DNA from: Aporhodopirellula aestuarii | GTDB lineage: Bacteria; Planctomycetota; Planctomycetia; Pirellulales; Pirellulaceae | Assembly: GCF_023701485.1 (NCBI RefSeq) | Contig: NZ_JAMQBK010000071.1 | Span: 1 to 35,475, forward strand | Direction of reading: 5' to 3' | Length of the DNA: 35,475 nucleotides | Shown here: positions 25,369-35,474 of the stretch, one piece after another | How the letters are laid out: every line of letters begins with the position of its first letter | Numbering within the stretch: the first letter of the stretch is position 1 | The notes under the pieces: model-generated | What the model was told of the DNA's origin: nothing | Databases searched by the model: none | What the model saw: only the letters and a program-made list of their open reading frames with translations | Position numbers and translations under genes: made by a program

Positions 25369-28112
25369 GTCGCTCCCGGATCACGCGCCGCACGATAAAA
25401 GCGATTGCTCAACAATTGTTCGGCCAGAAAGACGAGGACGACGAGCAGCGTGAGAGGTGCGTGCAGCGACACGGCAACCGATCCGCCACCACTTCCGGTT
25501 AACGACAGCGATTCAATCTCACGGGTGATGGACCATTTTTCTTCGCCCAGCCAAGCTCGCAGCGTCGCGTAATTGGTCGTTTCACCCCGTGACCAAGCCG
25601 GTGAGAGGTTGGCGGAAAAACCGCTCCACAATTCCACGCCCCTCATGAAATACGTGCCGGGCGTTTCCGTTTCCCGAATCGTGATCTCCGGCGTTGTCCA
25701 AGGGATCGTTCGCCCCGAGTCGTGGCCGGGAGCATAAAGTTCAACCGATTGAGCTTGGGGCGATAGTCGATTGTCGGTTTCGTCGTTGTTGCTGTTCGCC
25801 GAGTTGGTCATGGCGCCGGGATCCGGTTGGACGATCGCTGTTTGCCCGACCACGATGGTGGCGTTGCGTCGGTCGATTCCCGCAAGATACGCGGCGAGCC
25901 CACGAACGGTCATGAATGCTGGCCAAGCGTCGGCGGCCGAGAACAGATCGTTCCATGTTCGCGTTTTCGAACCGAGTGCAGGCAGCGGTGTGGTCGTCAC
26001 GGCAATCCGGCCGTCTCCCATTCGCCGTGTCATGACCGCGGGCAATCCGGTGTTGCCTCCGTCGGCGGCGACCGCATATCGCGCGAGCACCTCCCATGGT
26101 GACGCCGTCACGGTCTCGTCGGTTTCGTTTTCGACTTTCGTCGGTTCGAGATCCGTCTGCCAGTACCGCCGTACCCGAAAGTCACTCCAATTCGGCATGG
26201 ATGATGGACGCATCAATGAACTGAATATTGGATGGGAACTCGACGTCACTCGCCAGAACGTCCCCGGTTCTGGCACTCGCCATGATCGCACCAAAGGCGG
26301 GATCAACCATCGGGTCTGCGACGCCTTGCTGCCTATCGTGGCGGTGGCATCTCCATCGGCGATCACTTCGGTCGCCGGCCCCAGGCTGAACATCAGCCCG
26401 CCACCCCGCGCGACCACGCCCGCGATCTGTTCGAGCATCGCGGAGCTGAGCCCGGCGTTGGAGCCGACGATCTGGTTCTGCTGAGCCGAGAACCGCAGCG
26501 GTGGATCGAGCAGCACGACCATCTCAAAAGGTTTCCAATCGACTGCGGCCAAATCGCGATAACTGACCGTTTGGATCCGGTAACTCGCGGAGGGATCGTC
26601 GGGCGCATGGGGAGCCGTCATGGCGGCCGCGATCACGCCGGTTTCATCTCGGTCGTCGCCCACGATCAAAACATCCGGTGGTGCGGGTAAATCGATCGTT
26701 ACAAATCGCCAGTTGTCCCACATGAAACGATCATCGCCGATCAGTTCAATCACAGCGTGGTAAGTTCCCCGCGCGAGCGGCGGCAACGTCAATAAGACCT
26801 CGTCACGCCCGTTGACTGCGGAGCCGGTCAGCTCGATCGAAGCCCTGTCCACCGAACGCAGTGCCGGTAAAACCAACTTGCCGTCGCGGACGACGGGCAG
26901 CGAAGGATCACGCTCGTACAAACTCATCTGGACTGTTGCGGATAACTTGGTCGCACGATTCGGAGAGGAACCAGTTTCTGCGCCGGAGCCCCGCCAGACG
27001 CCGACGTCAAACCGGATCGGGATCGCAACGCCCGGCGGTGGAGCCACGTCGGCAACTTGCGGCAGTGATATCCACGGATTGATCGTCGGAGTCGTTACAC
27101 CCTGGTTCTTCGCAGTGACGCTTTCGTTGGCATCGAGATCTGCCGAGATGACAACGCTCTCATGTGTGTTCACGATGCTGATCGGCACATCCTCGTGTTT
27201 CGACGGTGCCAGCGGTGATCGGGCTAACGCCGCGGGGAGGCTCGGTTCCCAACTCGCGGCCGCCATGTCAGAGATCACGACCACATGGCGTTCGCTTAGG
27301 TCGCTGGTGCGAACCAACTCGACGGCCGACGCCGTGCGCTCCGTGATCGATGCCGGGAACGCGATCGGTGTGATCCGCGAGAGCCTCGATCGAGCGGCAG
27401 CGGTGTCGAGAGAAAAACCGACCGGGGATGTCGATCGGTCAACGATCGCGATTCGGCTGCCTTCAGGCAAACGATCGATCAGTTCGCCCGCTCGCACCAT
27501 CGCAACGGCGAGACGTGTGCCGGGACGAGTCGACAAAAACAATGTCGCCGGATTGCTGGCCCGACCGGAGTTTTCGTCGCTCGCGTCATCGTTCTGAAAG
27601 TCGTCAGCGACGCTCCATGCCGATGAAGGAGCGTTGTCGATCACGATCGCAATCGCCAACGGCCGATCGATCCGAAAATCGGGCGTGTTACCCGTGGCGA
27701 GTGCGCCGATGGCACCCACGCCCGCGACCCCACCGGCGATCAACGCGGCGACGAGCAGCGACCAAGCCATGGTGCGTCCAAGACCTTTCGCGAACGCGAC
27801 CGATGCGAGTGCCAACAAACCCAAGCATGCGAGGGCAATCAGCCCCACCGTCGTCCAGGTGGATGACATCGCTGAGTCAATATGCGGTCGGGCCAGCACG
27901 ACGGCAAAAGCGACGAGAGCCAATATCCTCAAGGCGAGCAGCCACCAACGGCGCACCCGCAGTCGGCTCGTTTGCGTCGTCAGTTGACGCTGCAAGAACG
28001 CAACGCTCGGAAAGATGACGCGGCGAGGTGGTTGGCGAGCCAACAAGTGCAACGCAACAGGAATCCCCGCCGCCAAAGTCCCCAACAGCAACGTTGCACT
28101 GAGAAAACTCAT
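25365..28112 (-). CDS. BatA-domain membrane protein with degenerate vWA domain
   Basis: The product has 915 residues. The first 77 match the aerotolerance regulator N-terminal domain (PF07584): SATLLLGTLAAGIPVALHLL, then RRVIFPSVAFL, then a second hydrophobic helix. Further membrane segments follow near 87-105 and 115-140. A vWA-like part begins at AIAIVIDNAPSS, where the metal-site motif is D-N-A-P-S (Asp159, Ala161, Ser163) instead of DxSxS, so metal binding is doubtful. A GATase-like part follows (DVLIVGDDRDETG, MVVLLDPPLRFS, GGGLMFSLGPATEVI), and a C-terminal membrane helix (TLLVVLVFLAEQLL). It overlaps both neighbours by four bases. BatA proteins are usually near MoxR ATPase and DUF58 genes, which are absent here. 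Function unknown; probably an envelope complex with the downstream vWA protein. Confidence 0.8.
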   Translation of the reverse strand: MSFLSATLLLGTLAAGIPVALHLLARQPPRRVIFPSVAFLQRQLTTQTSRLRVRRWWLLALRILALVAFAVVLARPHIDSAMSSTWTTVGLIALACLGLLALASVAFAKGLGRTMAWSLLVAALIAGGVAGVGAIGALATGNTPDFRIDRPLAIAIVIDNAPSSAWSVADDFQNDDASDENSGRASNPATLFLSTRPGTRLAVAMVRAGELIDRLPEGSRIAIVDRSTSPVGFSLDTAAARSRLSRITPIAFPASITERTASAVELVRTSDLSERHVVVISDMAAASWEPSLPAALARSPLAPSKHEDVPISIVNTHESVVISADLDANESVTAKNQGVTTPTINPWISLPQVADVAPPPGVAIPIRFDVGVWRGSGAETGSSPNRATKLSATVQMSLYERDPSLPVVRDGKLVLPALRSVDRASIELTGSAVNGRDEVLLTLPPLARGTYHAVIELIGDDRFMWDNWRFVTIDLPAPPDVLIVGDDRDETGVIAAAMTAPHAPDDPSASYRIQTVSYRDLAAVDWKPFEMVVLLDPPLRFSAQQNQIVGSNAGLSSAMLEQIAGVVARGGGLMFSLGPATEVIADGDATATIGSKASQTRWLIPPLVRSWRVPEPGTFWRVTSSSHPIFSSLMRPSSMPNWSDFRVRRYWQTDLEPTKVENETDETVTASPWEVLARYAVAADGGNTGLPAVMTRRMGDGRIAVTTTPLPALGSKTRTWNDLFSAADAWPAFMTVRGLAAYLAGIDRRNATIVVGQTAIVQPDPGAMTNSANSNNDETDNRLSPQAQSVELYAPGHDSGRTIPWTTPEITIRETETPGTYFMRGVELWSGFSANLSPAWSRGETTNYATLRAWLGEEKWSITREIESLSLTGSGGGSVAVSLHAPLTLLVVLVFLAEQLLSNRFYRAARDPGAT

Positions 28113-28882
28113 TGCCCGGTCGATACCGCCAACATACGTAGACGTTCGACCAGCCGGAACAACGTATCGGTCTCAATCGTGTGAGGGCCTTGGAACCCGA
28201 CGAATTCGACATCCACGTCGCCACCTCGGAGCATGTCTCGCAATGCTTCTGCGCTGGAGAACGGCAGGATCGGATCGATGCGGCCGTGCGACTGCAACAC
28301 CTGTGTGTCGGCCAAACGCGTTAGTTGGCTCTTCCATAATGATTCACAGATCAGCGTCCCTGAGAACTGCACCAAGATGTTTGGCGGCCGGACCGTTCCT
28401 CGCAGGGCGAGGTCCATGGTCAACATCGCTCCCTGCGAAAAACCGCCGAGGACATAAGGCGTCGATTCGGGGGTGTCCGCGAGCACGGTCGTCACCGTTT
28501 CTTCGAGTGCCGCCCGAGCTTCGTCGATTCCCGGTGGCACTTCGTCGTGCAGCTCCGAAAAGCGATTGGTTTGCAAAAGTTCTTGCAGTGCCATCATGTT
28601 CAGTGGCCACCACGCCCGACCCTCCGGCATCCCGAGGTCCGACAAATCATGCGGCGCTTCGGGGTAAATGAATCGAAGTGCGGCCGAATCACGACCAATC
28701 CACTCGATCAAATGGGGAGTCAAGGAGGCGAGGTCGTCACCAGGGGCACCATAGCCGTGGCACAGGATCACCGGGATGCGTGCGTCGTCGGATCCGTCCA
28801 CGACGAGACAGCGAAGAGAGCCGATTTTCTCGACACGTGGCCGGGCGGCATAGCCGTCGGCAGAGTAGTTGGGATTGTTCAT
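28109..28882 (-). CDS. Alpha/beta hydrolase, phospholipase/carboxylesterase family
   Basis: The product has 257 residues and the fold and motifs of the phospholipase/carboxylesterase family (PF02230, YpfH/acyl-protein thioesterase-like): HGYGAPGDD for the oxyanion hole, GGFSQG with nucleophile Ser149, GRIDPILPF with Asp203, and GPHTI with His234. It has no signal peptide, so it is likely cytosolic. It would cleave carboxyl esters or thioesters; the natural substrate is not clear. Its stop overlaps the BatA gene start (ATGA), and it begins 45 bases after the sigma-54 regulator gene, so it lies in a tight set with the two envelope proteins. The upstream sequence has no Shine-Dalgarno. Confidence 0.87.
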   Translation of the reverse strand: MNNPNYSADGYAARPRVEKIGSLRCLVVDGSDDARIPVILCHGYGAPGDDLASLTPHLIEWIGRDSAALRFIYPEAPHDLSDLGMPEGRAWWPLNMMALQELLQTNRFSELHDEVPPGIDEARAALEETVTTVLADTPESTPYVLGGFSQGAMLTMDLALRGTVRPPNILVQFSGTLICESLWKSQLTRLADTQVLQSHGRIDPILPFSSAEALRDMLRGGDVDVEFVGFQGPHTIETDTLFRLVERLRMLAVSTGQ

Positions 28883-28927
28883 CCCACTAGGTTACGCGAA
28901 ACGCGACCGTTCTTGCCAGACGCCTCG

Positions 28928-31042
28928 TTAATCTGACGTCGACATCCCCAACTGACGCATCTTTCGATACAGGTTAGAACGATGCAGTCCGAGTTTGCTG
29001 GCTGCTTCGGTCATGTTCCCGCCGCACGCCATGATTGCCGCTTCGATATGGGCGATTTGAAATTCGCGGGTCGCCTCGTTCAAATTGATGATCGTGCCGC
29101 CCATCGAATTTCGCATGGTCGTCGCCGGGAAGCTCGGCAAGGCGCCTTCGATCGGCCGCAACATCAAGTCTTCTTCGTGAATCAGGTCACCGCTGGTTAG
29201 GTAACACACCCGTTCGATTGTGTTGCGTAGTTCACGGACATTACCCGGCCAGGGATGCATGATCATCGCCCGCCGTGACGTTTCGTCGAACCGGGGAACC
29301 ACCCGTCCGATCTGGCGGCAGAAACGCTCCAAGAAGTGTTCCGCCAGCATCAGCACGTCGCTGCCGCGGCTAGCCAGCGGTGGCAGGGTCAGCGAAACGA
29401 CGTTGAGACGGAAGAACAAATCTTCGCGGAACCGTTTTGCCGCGATCAAATCTTGCAGCGGTTGGTTCGTTGCCGCGATCACTCGCGTGTCGACGGGAAT
29501 CGGTTGGGAACCACCCACGCGGACGACGACTCGTTCCTCGAGGACGCGAAGCAATTTCGCTTGCCCGCCCGGGCTCATGTCGCCGACTTCGTCTAGGAAC
29601 AACGTTCCGCCATGAGCCAACTCGAATTTGCCTTGCCGAGTTCCTGAAGCGTCCGTGAAGGCACCTTTTTCGTGGCCAAACAATTCGCTCTCGAGCAACG
29701 ATTCGACCAACGCGGCACAGTTCACCGCAACGAACGGGCCGTTGCGTCGTTCACTGTGATAATGAATGTGTTGGGCGAGCACCTCTTTGCCGGTACCGTT
29801 TTGTCCCAAAATCAAGACACTCAGATCGGTCGGCGCGACTTTCGATGCGTTGGTTCGCAAATCGCGAATCAATTCATGATTGCCGACCAATGGGTTGGAT
29901 TCCGCAGCTTGGGAGACCAGCCGGTCACGGGTGCGGGTCAGGTTGGCACGTGTCCGCTGCGAGTCGATTGCCACGACCGCGTGTAGAGCTAATTCCGATA
30001 GCGTGCGTACGTCGGCGGCGTCGAACGCGCCGCTGCGATGATCGTCTTGATACGCGTTGATCGCTTCGAAGACGCCGATGATTTGGTCACGCGAGTTGAC
30101 CATTGGCACGGCGAGCAGCGAATGCGTGTTAAACTTTTGTGCTTGATCGATTCGACGGTTCACCCGCCCACCATCGTTGCCGCCTGCCGACCACCAACGT
30201 GGGTTTCGACTTTGCAGGACTTCGCCCACGATGCCGGCGTTGTCTTCGACCTCAAGGACACCGCCTTCGATCCCGATGGCGGGCCGACCGATCAGCCGAC
30301 GCCGTGATTTATCCCACAAGAAAATCGTCGCACGGTCGCACGACAAAACTTCGCACGCACAGCGGGCCACTGATTCGAGCAATTCATCGTCGTCATCGAG
30401 TTGTTGCCAGACGGCCGCGTTTTGCAGCATCGTCGTGGTTTGCCATAGGCGGCGGGTATCGTTTTGACGGTCACGGTGCAGGCCAAGGAATCGTCCGAGT
30501 GTTATCGAGAGCGTCCGCAGCAACGCAGGCGGCGCGGGGCGTCCGTTGATTGATAACAACAACGCCAAGTTTGGGATGCCCGGCATCACACCCGCGGTCT
30601 CGTCTGCCGCAGATGCCTGCGTCCGCGTTGCCGACGGAGATGCCGTGGACCGCGAGGCGTCTGCGGTCTCGGACGAACTTGGGACGCCCGAGGTCTGCAC
30701 TTGGATCGCCGAAAATTCGCCCTTGGTGACGACTTCGCCTCGGTCGATCGCCTCGCTGGCGACTGCATGGGCGGCCGTAAACTCGTCTCCGGTCCAGAAG
30801 CTGGTTTGCCAACGGTCCGCGTGCTGGCCGACCACTCCGCAGCGGATGGTTTCCAAATTGTCCGCTTGCACGCCGGCTACCAAGCCGAGCAGCAGCGGCA
30901 TTTTTTGGACGATAATCTCATCGTCAGACAATTGCCTGGGCGGCGAATAGCTAGTCGGAATGACGGGCGAAGAAAGGGCAGCACCCTTGTGGTCGTTGCC
31001 AGGGAGATGGTGCGAAGGAGTTCCGATCACGTTAAATTCCAT
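28928..31042 (-). CDS. Sigma-54-type transcriptional regulator with GAF domain
   Basis: The ATG at 31042 gives 704 residues; a TTG at 31189 would run into fabI. Residues 1 to about 190 are poorly conserved and may be a degenerate GAF-like part interrupted by a Ser/Thr/Ala-rich linker. A GAF domain (about 210-370, ESVARCACEVLSCDRATIFLW) follows. The AAA+ domain has Walker A GQNGTGKE (about 410), the sigma-54 contact loop GAFTDA (about 459, consensus GAFTGA) and Walker B TLFLDEVGD. The C-terminal Fis-type helix-turn-helix is ANIMACGGN-like, ending LGLHRSNLYRKMRQLG. It would activate RpoN-dependent promoters in response to a signal at the GAF domain. The loop change Gly to Asp is a known natural variant; its effect here is not known. 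It lies just upstream of the hydrolase-BatA-vWA genes and divergent from fabI. No clear sigma-54 promoter was found nearby. Confidence 0.9.
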   Translation of the reverse strand: MEFNVIGTPSHHLPGNDHKGAALSSPVIPTSYSPPRQLSDDEIIVQKMPLLLGLVAGVQADNLETIRCGVVGQHADRWQTSFWTGDEFTAAHAVASEAIDRGEVVTKGEFSAIQVQTSGVPSSSETADASRSTASPSATRTQASAADETAGVMPGIPNLALLLSINGRPAPPALLRTLSITLGRFLGLHRDRQNDTRRLWQTTTMLQNAAVWQQLDDDDELLESVARCACEVLSCDRATIFLWDKSRRRLIGRPAIGIEGGVLEVEDNAGIVGEVLQSRNPRWWSAGGNDGGRVNRRIDQAQKFNTHSLLAVPMVNSRDQIIGVFEAINAYQDDHRSGAFDAADVRTLSELALHAVVAIDSQRTRANLTRTRDRLVSQAAESNPLVGNHELIRDLRTNASKVAPTDLSVLILGQNGTGKEVLAQHIHYHSERRNGPFVAVNCAALVESLLESELFGHEKGAFTDASGTRQGKFELAHGGTLFLDEVGDMSPGGQAKLLRVLEERVVVRVGGSQPIPVDTRVIAATNQPLQDLIAAKRFREDLFFRLNVVSLTLPPLASRGSDVLMLAEHFLERFCRQIGRVVPRFDETSRRAMIMHPWPGNVRELRNTIERVCYLTSGDLIHEEDLMLRPIEGALPSFPATTMRNSMGGTIINLNEATREFQIAHIEAAIMACGGNMTEAASKLGLHRSNLYRKMRQLGMSTSD

Positions 31043-31145
31043 AAACGAACCACAACGATGCCTTGTGAGGGTGGACGCGTGTGACGATGATGGTCGCCCC
31101 AACTGCAACACTCCGACAGCAAACCACCGCCATAAAAGGTAAAAA

Positions 31146-31973
<828 letters not shown>

Positions 31974-32172
31974 TTCTGGCGTTGATGCCGCCCATAGAAT
32001 CGCTGACGCAATCGCCGCCGCGAGCCTCCCAATCGGCTTGCGGGGCGCGGGGCGGGTACCAGACGGTTGCCGTGCACCTCATGTTGACGTCTGCGCCAGT
32101 TTCCGTCACAACGCCTGAATCCACATTTGAGCTCCGCCACTCGTCCCTCTTTCCCAAACGCCCTACCCATTC

Positions 32173-34872
32173 ATGGCCAAATCGACCAGCAAGAGTTTGG
32201 TGATCGTCGAATCACCCGCAAAAGCCCGTACGATTTCGAAGTTTTTGGGCAGCGGATACCAGGTCGAAGCCAGTGTGGGACACGTCCGAGACCTGCCGGG
32301 CGGCACCAAAGACATCCCCAAAAAATACAAGAAAGAGCCGTGGGCCTACCTCGGCGTGAACGTCGACAAGGACTTTGAGCCCGTCTACATCGTCCCGGCG
32401 GACAAGAAAAAACAGGTCGATAAACTCAAAGAAGCACTCAAAGACGCCGACAGCCTCTATCTCGCGACGGACGAAGACCGCGAAGGAGAAGCGATCAGTT
32501 GGCATCTCTATGAGTTGCTCAAACCATCTGTGCCCGTGCACCGATTGGTTTTCCACGAAATCACCAAAGAAGCGATTCAGCACGCGCTGGATACCCCTCG
32601 CCAAATCGATGACGGCTTGGTCCGGGCTCAAGAAACACGCCGGATTCTCGATCGCCTTTACGGCTACGACGTCTCACAATTGCTGTGGAGAAAGGTCGGT
32701 CCAGGGCTGTCGGCCGGCCGCGTCCAAAGTGTTGCCGTGCGTTTGATTGTCGAACGCGAACGCGAGCGGATTGCGTTCCACGAGGCGACTTATTGGGATC
32801 TCGAAGCGATCTTCACGACGAAGGATGGCGATTCTCTGCCTGCGACGCTGAACACCGTCTCCGGACGCCGGCTCCCGAGCGGGAAAGACTTCGATCCCGA
32901 TACCGGTAAACTGATTAACACTGATCTATTGCAAATGGACGAGGCCGAGTCCACGGAATTGGCCAATCGTTTGAAAAACGCCGATTTTCGGGTCACGAAA
33001 GTCGAAGTCAAACCGTTCGTCGAGCGGCCCAAAGCGCCGTTCACGACCAGTACGCTGCAACAGGAAGCCAACCGCAAGCTCGGCATGACCGCGAGACGCT
33101 GCATGCAGGCGGCACAGCGGCTCTATGAGAATGGTTACATCACCTACATGCGTACCGACTCGACGACCCTGTCGACCGAAGCGGTTAACGCCGCCCGGGA
33201 TCTGGTACGCACCGAGTACGGCGAAAAGTTCCTGCACGAATCCGTCCGCACGTACAAAGGCAAAGTCAAGAACGCGCAGGAAGCTCACGAAGCGATCCGT
33301 CCCGCCGGTACGCCTTTCCGTGTCCCCGCTTCGGTTCAGTCTGAACTCGACCGAGATCAATTCCGTTTGTTCGAATTGATTTGGAAACGCACGATCGCCT
33401 GCCAAATGGCCGACGCGCAGAAACAACGAATCAGCGTCACGATCGAAGGTGGCGATTGCACGTTCACCGCCTCGGGAACGAGCATCTTGTTCGAAGGTTT
33501 CTTGCGAGCCTACGTCGAAGGTAGCGACGACCCCGAAGCCGAACTTGCCGACAAAGAACGACTGCTGCCGCCAGTCTCCGAAAGCGATCCGCTCGACGTG
33601 ACCGAGATGGATCCAAAGAGCCACACCACGCAGCCTCCGGCACGCTTTAGCGAAGCATCGTTGACGAGAACGCTCGAGGAAAAAGGGATCGGTCGACCGA
33701 GTACTTACGCGTCGATTATCGAGACCATCCAAAAACGCGATTACGTCTACAAAAAGGGCAGCGCCCTGGTGCCGAGTTGGACGGCGTTCAGCGTGATCCG
33801 TCTAATGGAGACGCACTTCGAAGCCCTCGTTGATTACGACTTCACGGCCCAAATGGAAGACTTCCTCGACACGATCAGTCGTCAGGAAGCTGAAGCACTT
33901 GAATACCTCAAAGGCTTCTACTTCGGCGATCAGGAAGGCTTGGACTTCCCCGCCGATCACAAGGCCGCCGTGGGGCTGAAGAAACGACTCGAAGAGAAAA
34001 TCGAAGAGATCGATCCACGTGTCACCGCGATGTTCTCGCTCGGAACGCCGACCGAAGGTGAAAACCGTGAAGAGGTTTTCGTGCGTGTCGGCAAGTATGG
34101 ACCGTTCCTCGAACAGGGCGAGCGCAAGGCCGCGATCCTCGACGGGATGGCTCCGGATGAGATGACGCTCGAAAAAGCCATGGAGATGTTCGAAGCGGCG
34201 TCCCGCGAAGACGAACCGCTCGGCGTGCATCCCGAAACCGGTAAAAACGTCTACATCAAAGCCGGCCGTTTTGGTCAATACATCCAACTCGGTGAGAAGG
34301 ACGACGAAGAAAAACGCAACCAGTCGATTCCCAAGAGCATTGCACCAGAGGACGTCAACTTCGAGCTCGCGTGCCAGTTGTTGTCTCTGCCACGCAATCT
34401 CGGCAACAACCCCGAGGACAGTGAACCGATCATGGCTCACGATGGTCGCTATGGGCCGTACGTGAAGTGCGGAAAAGAGACTCGCTCCTTGCCCGCTGGC
34501 ATGTCGCCACTCGAGGTGACGTTTGATGAGGCGGTCGCGTTGCTCAAGCAACCCAAGACGCGTGGCCGCGCGGCGCCGAAAGAACCGATTGTCACGTTCG
34601 ACAAAAAGAGCCCGGTTACTGACCAAGAGGTGAAGATCCTCGAAGGCCGCTTTGGACCTTACGCGACCGACGGTGAAACCAACGCGTCGATCCCTCGTGG
34701 TACCGACGCAAAGGAAGTCACCTTTGAAGCTGCCTTGGACTTGCTTGCCGAACGCGCCGCCAAAGGGCCGTCGAAAAAGAAGAAAAAGAAAGCGGTGAAG
34801 AAGAAGGCTGCCAAAAAGAAAACCGCCAAGAAGAAAGCCGCAAAGAAAAAAGGCATCATCAAGAAGTCTTAG
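32173..34872 (+). CDS. topA: DNA topoisomerase I with Lys/Ala-rich tail
   Basis: TopA relaxes negative supercoils by a type IA mechanism. The protein has 899 residues. The TOPRIM domain begins at LVIVESPAKA (Glu13) and includes LATDEDREGEA (about 98-108). The catalytic Tyr is Tyr325 in GYITYMRTDST. GIGRPSTYASII marks the conserved central core. From about 600 the sequence carries repeated short units (RYGPYVKCGKE, RFGPYATDGE, GRFGQYIQLG) of the topoisomerase C-terminal repeat family instead of the Cys4 zinc fingers found in E. coli. The last 35 residues are almost pure Lys and Ala (KKxAAKKKxAKKK), resembling histone H1-type tails. The start ATG at 32173 is preceded by a C/T-rich stretch with no Shine-Dalgarno. 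A small gene follows after 12 bases. Confidence 0.96.
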   Translation: MAKSTSKSLVIVESPAKARTISKFLGSGYQVEASVGHVRDLPGGTKDIPKKYKKEPWAYLGVNVDKDFEPVYIVPADKKKQVDKLKEALKDADSLYLATDEDREGEAISWHLYELLKPSVPVHRLVFHEITKEAIQHALDTPRQIDDGLVRAQETRRILDRLYGYDVSQLLWRKVGPGLSAGRVQSVAVRLIVERERERIAFHEATYWDLEAIFTTKDGDSLPATLNTVSGRRLPSGKDFDPDTGKLINTDLLQMDEAESTELANRLKNADFRVTKVEVKPFVERPKAPFTTSTLQQEANRKLGMTARRCMQAAQRLYENGYITYMRTDSTTLSTEAVNAARDLVRTEYGEKFLHESVRTYKGKVKNAQEAHEAIRPAGTPFRVPASVQSELDRDQFRLFELIWKRTIACQMADAQKQRISVTIEGGDCTFTASGTSILFEGFLRAYVEGSDDPEAELADKERLLPPVSESDPLDVTEMDPKSHTTQPPARFSEASLTRTLEEKGIGRPSTYASIIETIQKRDYVYKKGSALVPSWTAFSVIRLMETHFEALVDYDFTAQMEDFLDTISRQEAEALEYLKGFYFGDQEGLDFPADHKAAVGLKKRLEEKIEEIDPRVTAMFSLGTPTEGENREEVFVRVGKYGPFLEQGERKAAILDGMAPDEMTLEKAMEMFEAASREDEPLGVHPETGKNVYIKAGRFGQYIQLGEKDDEEKRNQSIPKSIAPEDVNFELACQLLSLPRNLGNNPEDSEPIMAHDGRYGPYVKCGKETRSLPAGMSPLEVTFDEAVALLKQPKTRGRAAPKEPIVTFDKKSPVTDQEVKILEGRFGPYATDGETNASIPRGTDAKEVTFEAALDLLAERAAKGPSKKKKKKAVKKKAAKKKTAKKKAAKKKGIIKKS

Positions 34873-34884
34873 GACAGCATTCGC

Positions 34885-35253
34885 ATGCGATTTTCACCCG
34901 CAGAAATTGGGCTCGCCCACGAAATGAAGGCGGCCGGTTTGCAGTGGCAGCCCACGCCGGGACATTATGTTTGGGATGGTGAGTCCCTCATCGAGCATGA
35001 CTCACCTTTCCATGACCGGGTGTTCTTTATCCTCGACCTCAAACACTTTTTGCGTCGCAGCGAAACGATGGAACGTTTGGTCGAGTCGATGGTCTGGTTG
35101 CCGACGTGGCAGCAGTGCCGCGACGTGCTCGAACAACGCGGCGTGGATGGCCACGCGATCGCGGAGCACCTCCGACGAACCGACGCGATCGAGCAGCGAA
35201 CCGAGCGACTCGAACTCTACCGGTTGCTGCTCAGCAGTTGCGGAAGTTGCTAG
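34885..35253 (+). CDS. Hypothetical protein downstream of topA
   Basis: The product has 122 residues, is cytosolic by composition, and begins 12 bases after the topA stop, so it is probably cotranscribed. It is rich in charged and aromatic residues (YVWDGESLIEHDSPFHDRVFFILDLKHFLRRSE, WLPTWQQCRDVL) and appears to be a compact alpha/beta protein with a helical C-terminal half ending in CGSC. I recognise no named family. A link to topoisomerase function is possible by position only. Confidence 0.6.
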   Translation: MRFSPAEIGLAHEMKAAGLQWQPTPGHYVWDGESLIEHDSPFHDRVFFILDLKHFLRRSETMERLVESMVWLPTWQQCRDVLEQRGVDGHAIAEHLRRTDAIEQRTERLELYRLLLSSCGSC

Positions 35254-35355
35254 ACTTGCCTTCGCTGGACATCGCGACCTGTCACGCAGTTACTTATCAC
35301 GTACGCTCGGTCTCTGGGGACGTTGATTGTTATAGTGCTTTTTTTAGCGGAACTG

Positions 35356-35393
35356 CGTAAGCCGTCCGGTCTCGCGTCACCGGACGGCTTGCG
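35356..35393. terminator. 15-bp hairpin after the topA transcript
   Basis: CGTAAGCCGTCCGGT (35356-35370) pairs with 35379-35393 around an 8-nt loop, with one wobble. It lies 100 bases after the last gene. A run of seven T (35337-35345 region) precedes the hairpin on the plus strand, so on the minus strand an A-to-T side run would follow it; this suggests it may terminate transcription from either side. Confidence 0.55.
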
Positions 35394-35417
35394 GGCTGTT
35401 GATTTAGTGAGCCGTCG

Positions 35418-35474
35418 GCGCTAGCCGCGGGCCTTACGGCTACGATGCGCGCATTGGACGCCCGCAGCTAGCGC
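35418..35474. repeat. Palindromic intergenic element, cut by or ending at the window edge
   Basis: GCGCTAGCCGCGGGC (35418-35432) is complementary to GCCCGCAGCTAGCGC (35460-35474) at 14 of 15 positions, around a 27-nt centre. I recall similar GCTAGC/GCGGGC-type words as dispersed repeats in Rhodopirellula intergenic DNA, but no second copy is in this window. It could be a REP/MITE-like repeat. Confidence 0.5.

Noticed and set aside
28532..28549. TGGCAC...TGCA, a sigma-54 promoter-like sequence
   Set aside because: The spacing between the GG and GC elements is off by one, and it lies inside the hydrolase coding region.
29945..29965. TGGCACG sequence in the regulator gene
   Set aside because: No GC element at the correct distance, and it is inside coding sequence.
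33802..34626. Long minus-strand open frame inside topA
   Set aside because: Antisense to a strongly supported topoisomerase gene, with no recognisable motif of its own.
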